Below, in pieces: positions 61,791 through 64,000 of a stretch of DNA of 64,000 bases; within the stretch, counting starts at the first letter, position 1; the number at the start of each line of letters is the position of its first letter. The notes below the pieces were generated by a model, which saw only the letters and a list, made by a program, of their open reading frames with translations, was not told where the DNA came from and made no database searches. Both the position numbers and the translations under genes were made by a program. Source of the stretch: Glutamicibacter sp. MNS18 (GTDB lineage Bacteria; Actinomycetota; Actinomycetes; Actinomycetales; Micrococcaceae). The DNA is taken from positions 1-64,000 of the forward strand of contig NZ_JAPCHW010000010.1 of assembly GCF_026107515.2 (NCBI RefSeq), given 5' to 3'.

Positions 61791-62336
61791 GGTTCGCCCC
61801 GGGAACACCCTTTGAACTGGCAGAATAAGTGCTCACCCGTGGGACGACTCTTCACTTGATATTTGGCAACGCGCGAGCAAGAAGTTCAACAGAATTCAAC
61901 CTCGGGCTTTGGGCAACACCACGATTCGCCTTGTCGGCGATCCGACGGTCCCCGTCCTGTGGGCGGCTCAAACAGAGGATGCGGCCATTTGCGAATCGTT
62001 TTTGCATGAGGTCCCTCCGGGCCCGGGACAGTTCCTCTACGACAGTGTTGCCGACAAGGACTGTGCACCACTGGCCCCCACCCGGGACCTGTGGCTTGTG
62101 TCGTTGATGGGCGACGAGCTGCGCAAACTTGAGCACATGCTGCGGGATTCGAGGGCCTGGTGTGGATGAGCAATCACCGCAATACCGATCATGCGTACGT
62201 ATTGTTCGGGGACCGGGTTGCCCAGACAGCTCTTGAAGCAATCCCTGGCCAAGGTCGCATTTTCGCCGCAGGCCCGGATTACGACTGGCTCACCGACTAT
62301 CTGTCGGGACTGAACATCAAGATACTCATGCCTTGA
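61787..62336 (+). pseudogene. Decayed RES-domain toxin gene
   Basis: The frame opens with GTG at 61787 but meets a TAA at 61826-61828. RES sequence continues as VLTRGTTLHLIFGNARARSSTEFNLG, shifts frame near 61905 to VGDPTVPVLWAAQTEDAAICESFLHEVPPG, and shifts again near 62150 to WMSNHRNTDHAYVLFGDRVA to the end at 62336. All parts of a RES domain can be recognised in order. At least one stop and two frameshifts mean no active toxin. The N-terminal half is the least certain. Confidence 0.7.
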
Positions 62337-62368
62337 CCCACGCTCTCGACGTGTGGGCTTTTCCAGGT

Positions 62369-63367
62369 CTACTGCAGTGCGAACCCCTCGACCAGCTGCA
62401 TGAACTCGCCCTCGGAGATGATTTCCACCCGCTGCCCGGATTCGCGCAGCCGCATCACGTGTTTGGCCTTGTTGGTCAGCCGGCCATTGGCCAGGTCCTC
62501 GGGAACGAATCCGTCACCGACCACCAGTGCGGTGGTGGCGCGGGTAACCCGGGAGGCGGTTTGCGCGCCGCGGGCCGCGGCCCATTCCTTGGCCTGCGGA
62601 CGTGGCACACTCAGGTTCCCGGTGAAGACCAGCACCTGCCCGAAGAGCGGGTGGCTGGGGTCGGCATCCTGGTTCGGTACGGGGTTCTCACCCTCCTGCG
62701 GCCAGAAGGTGAATGCATCGCGCGGTGGCAGGCCGTTGCCGCGGGCCAGCCAGCCCTGCGCATCACGCATGGCCCGGGAGACCTCATCCCCGGGTTGCCA
62801 GGCCCGGGTCAGGCCCAGGGGCACCGAGTAATGCTCGGCGGCGTTGCGCACTGACGGGGCCTGCCCGCGCTCGGCGATGTCGATCATCGCCCACGCGCAG
62901 GCCTCGGCATCGGCGAGCGCCTCATGGTGGTTCTCGATCGGGTGACCGGCTTCCTCGGCCACAAACGGCAGCGAGTAGCTGGGCAGGTCGTAGGCCTTGC
63001 GTGAGAGCTTCACGGTGCACAGGTGCTGGATCTGCGGGACGGCCAGTTCACTGGCTTCGGCCGCGGCGCGAATCACCCCGGAGTCGAAGGCCGAGTTGTG
63101 GGCCACCAGCACGTCGGTGCCGACGAACTCCAGCAGGTCCCCGAGCTTCTCTCCTACCCGGGGTGCGCTGAGCACCATCTGCTCGGTGATGTGGTGGATG
63201 GAGACGTTGCGCGGGTCGAAATGGTCGAATCCCGACGGTGGCTTCAGCAGCCACTGCTCGGTTTCCACGATGCGTCCGTCGCGCACCTTGACCAGTCCGA
63301 CCGAGCATGCCGAACCGATGAATCCGTTTGCCGTTTCGAAATCGACGGCGGTAAAGTCCAAAGCCAC
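62369..63367 (-). CDS. DEDDh exonuclease with C-terminal BRCT domain (DNA polymerase III epsilon-like)
   Basis: A 332-residue protein. The 3'-5' exonuclease motifs are AVDFETANG (Exo I), VLVAHNSAFDSGVI (Exo II) and HHEALADAEACAW (Exo III, with the H and D of DEDDh). After a Pro-rich linker, residues about 240-330 form a BRCT domain (LFGQVLVFTGNLSVPRPQAKEWAAARGA; VTRATTALVVGDGF). This domain order is common in actinobacteria and points to DNA repair or proofreading. It converges with the decayed RES gene. Confidence 0.9.
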   Translation of the reverse strand: MALDFTAVDFETANGFIGSACSVGLVKVRDGRIVETEQWLLKPPSGFDHFDPRNVSIHHITEQMVLSAPRVGEKLGDLLEFVGTDVLVAHNSAFDSGVIRAAAEASELAVPQIQHLCTVKLSRKAYDLPSYSLPFVAEEAGHPIENHHEALADAEACAWAMIDIAERGQAPSVRNAAEHYSVPLGLTRAWQPGDEVSRAMRDAQGWLARGNGLPPRDAFTFWPQEGENPVPNQDADPSHPLFGQVLVFTGNLSVPRPQAKEWAAARGAQTASRVTRATTALVVGDGFVPEDLANGRLTNKAKHVMRLRESGQRVEIISEGEFMQLVEGFALQ

Positions 63368-63614
63368 GCATTTACTGTACTCCGTTTCGGCTCACGGCGG
63401 CGGCAGCGCGGTACGTATGGCGCACCGTACCGGCTCCGCCCTTCCGTCCGCGATCCGCGGCACCCGCCCATCGATCCTGGCTCCCCAACCCGCGGATGAC
63501 CTGCTTCTTTCCCGATAGCCACCTGCCGTGGCTACCCCTTGGCGGTGCAACGAAGTGTTTCGCGGCCGATCGGCGCATCTCACATCCGCGTGACGCAGGG
63601 GTCATGGTTAAAAG

Positions 63615-63650
63615 GCGAATCCCGGGCAACTACAGTTGCCCGGGATTCGC
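63615..63650 (-). terminator. Rho-independent terminator
   Basis: GCGAATCCCGGGCAAC pairs perfectly with 63635-63650 around TACA. On the minus strand CTTTT follows. It lies just after the stop of the membrane-protein gene that runs off the window. Confidence 0.8.
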
Positions 63651-63657
63651 GTAGCGC

Positions 63658-64000
63658 CTACGCGGTGGCCTTGCGCAGGGTGAGGTAGGACGCCCCGGCC
63701 ATCAGGATGGCCACGGCCCCGCCCCAGAGGACCACTCCTCCTGCGCTCCAGGTGATCGCCCATGCCCAGAACTGTCCCCATTTCTCACCCAGGGTCAGGT
63801 AGAAGACGGTTCCGAGCAGTATCGCGGCCAGTGCCACGAAGAAGACCAGCATCCCGCTGGTGCGCCAGCGCATGTAGATGGTGGCGATCCAGAAGCCGAT
63901 CATGAACAGCAGCAGCATCAGCACGAAGTAGAACATGATCTGCACAAAACCGTTGTTGTCGGCCACCCATTCCAGGGCGAAGAACCGTCCACCCAGACCC
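63658..64000 (-). CDS. C-terminal part of a membrane protein, probably an ABC transporter permease
   Basis: The frame is open to the window's right edge, so the start is outside. About 113 residues are visible, with four hydrophobic helices (FVQIMFYFVLMLLLFMIGFW; GMLVFFVALAAILLGTVFYL; FWAWAITWSAGGVVLWGGAV; ILMAGASYLTLRKATA). The end is typical of ABC-2 or similar permeases, but the family cannot be fixed from this fragment. An internal ATG at 63966 would give a 102-residue protein, but the open upstream frame makes truncation by the window more likely. Confidence 0.5.
   Translation of the reverse strand, partial: GLGGRFFALEWVADNNGFVQIMFYFVLMLLLFMIGFWIATIYMRWRTSGMLVFFVALAAILLGTVFYLTLGEKWGQFWAWAITWSAGGVVLWGGAVAILMAGASYLTLRKATA

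Noticed and set aside
1-64000. tRNA, rRNA or CRISPR array
   Set aside because: No tRNA-like T-loop context outside coding genes, no rRNA sequence and no regularly spaced repeats were seen by eye.

Overview
The window is high-GC DNA (roughly two thirds G+C in most genes) with GTG and TTG starts, frequent 1-4 base start/stop overlaps, ABC-F and SbcCD genes, LacI/IclR-controlled catabolic operons and sugar ABC importers that lack their own ATPase. This fits a soil- or surface-type actinobacterium, most likely of the Micrococcaceae (Arthrobacter/Glutamicibacter-like). That placement is an inference from gene content. I saw no rRNA, tRNA or CRISPR array.

Layout. 0.26-1.46 kb: an intact RES/Xre toxin-antitoxin pair. 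2.2-8.9 kb: a hydroxy-acid catabolic island with a dehydrogenase pair, an IclR regulator, a 2-hydroxycarboxylate transporter, an HMG-CoA-lyase-family enzyme and a class III CoA-transferase. Its two operons carry the same TCCCA-N5-TGGGA palindrome about 30 bases before their first gene. 9.1-13.9 kb: META-domain lipoprotein, ABC-F ATPase, an unknown membrane protein and a fatty acid desaturase. 14-20.8 kb: a scarred stretch with a regulator pseudogene fragment, two cassettes built round a related small membrane protein, an XRE regulator divergent from ilvD, and two IS1634-type transposase remnants. 20.9-26.7 kb: phosphoribosyltransferase, DHA2 exporter, a lone hydrolase/glycine-rich membrane fusion and a HAAS-domain membrane protein.

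26.8-33.6 kb: an alpha-glucoside import and hydrolysis locus (MalEFG-like importer, GH13 alpha-glucosidase, LacI regulator) with one LacI-type operator at each divergent promoter. 33.6-42.1 kb: a second LacI-controlled operon. It has an AfuABC/FbpABC-type importer, a HAD phosphatase, an inositol-monophosphatase-family enzyme, the regulator and a broken MINPP-type (multiple inositol polyphosphate phosphatase) gene. I propose that it takes up phosphorylated polyols or sugars whole and dephosphorylates them inside the cell. 42.2-46.5 kb: two MFS transporters, an SRPBCC protein and a second IclR regulator. 47.2-53.5 kb: sbcC-sbcD and a YeiH-LysR divergent pair.

53.5-59.7 kb: the most unusual region. 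The 3' end of an ADP-ribosylglycohydrolase-like gene is repeated exactly (36 bases) 5.2 kb downstream. This separates the gene from its terminator and brackets an island holding a decayed DDE insertion sequence, an IS110-family element nested inside it, and an AT-rich HEPN-domain protein. 59.7-64 kb: a pRiA4b ORF-3-like protein, an Xre-type antitoxin whose RES toxin has decayed, a DEDDh exonuclease-BRCT protein and the end of a membrane protein cut by the window edge.
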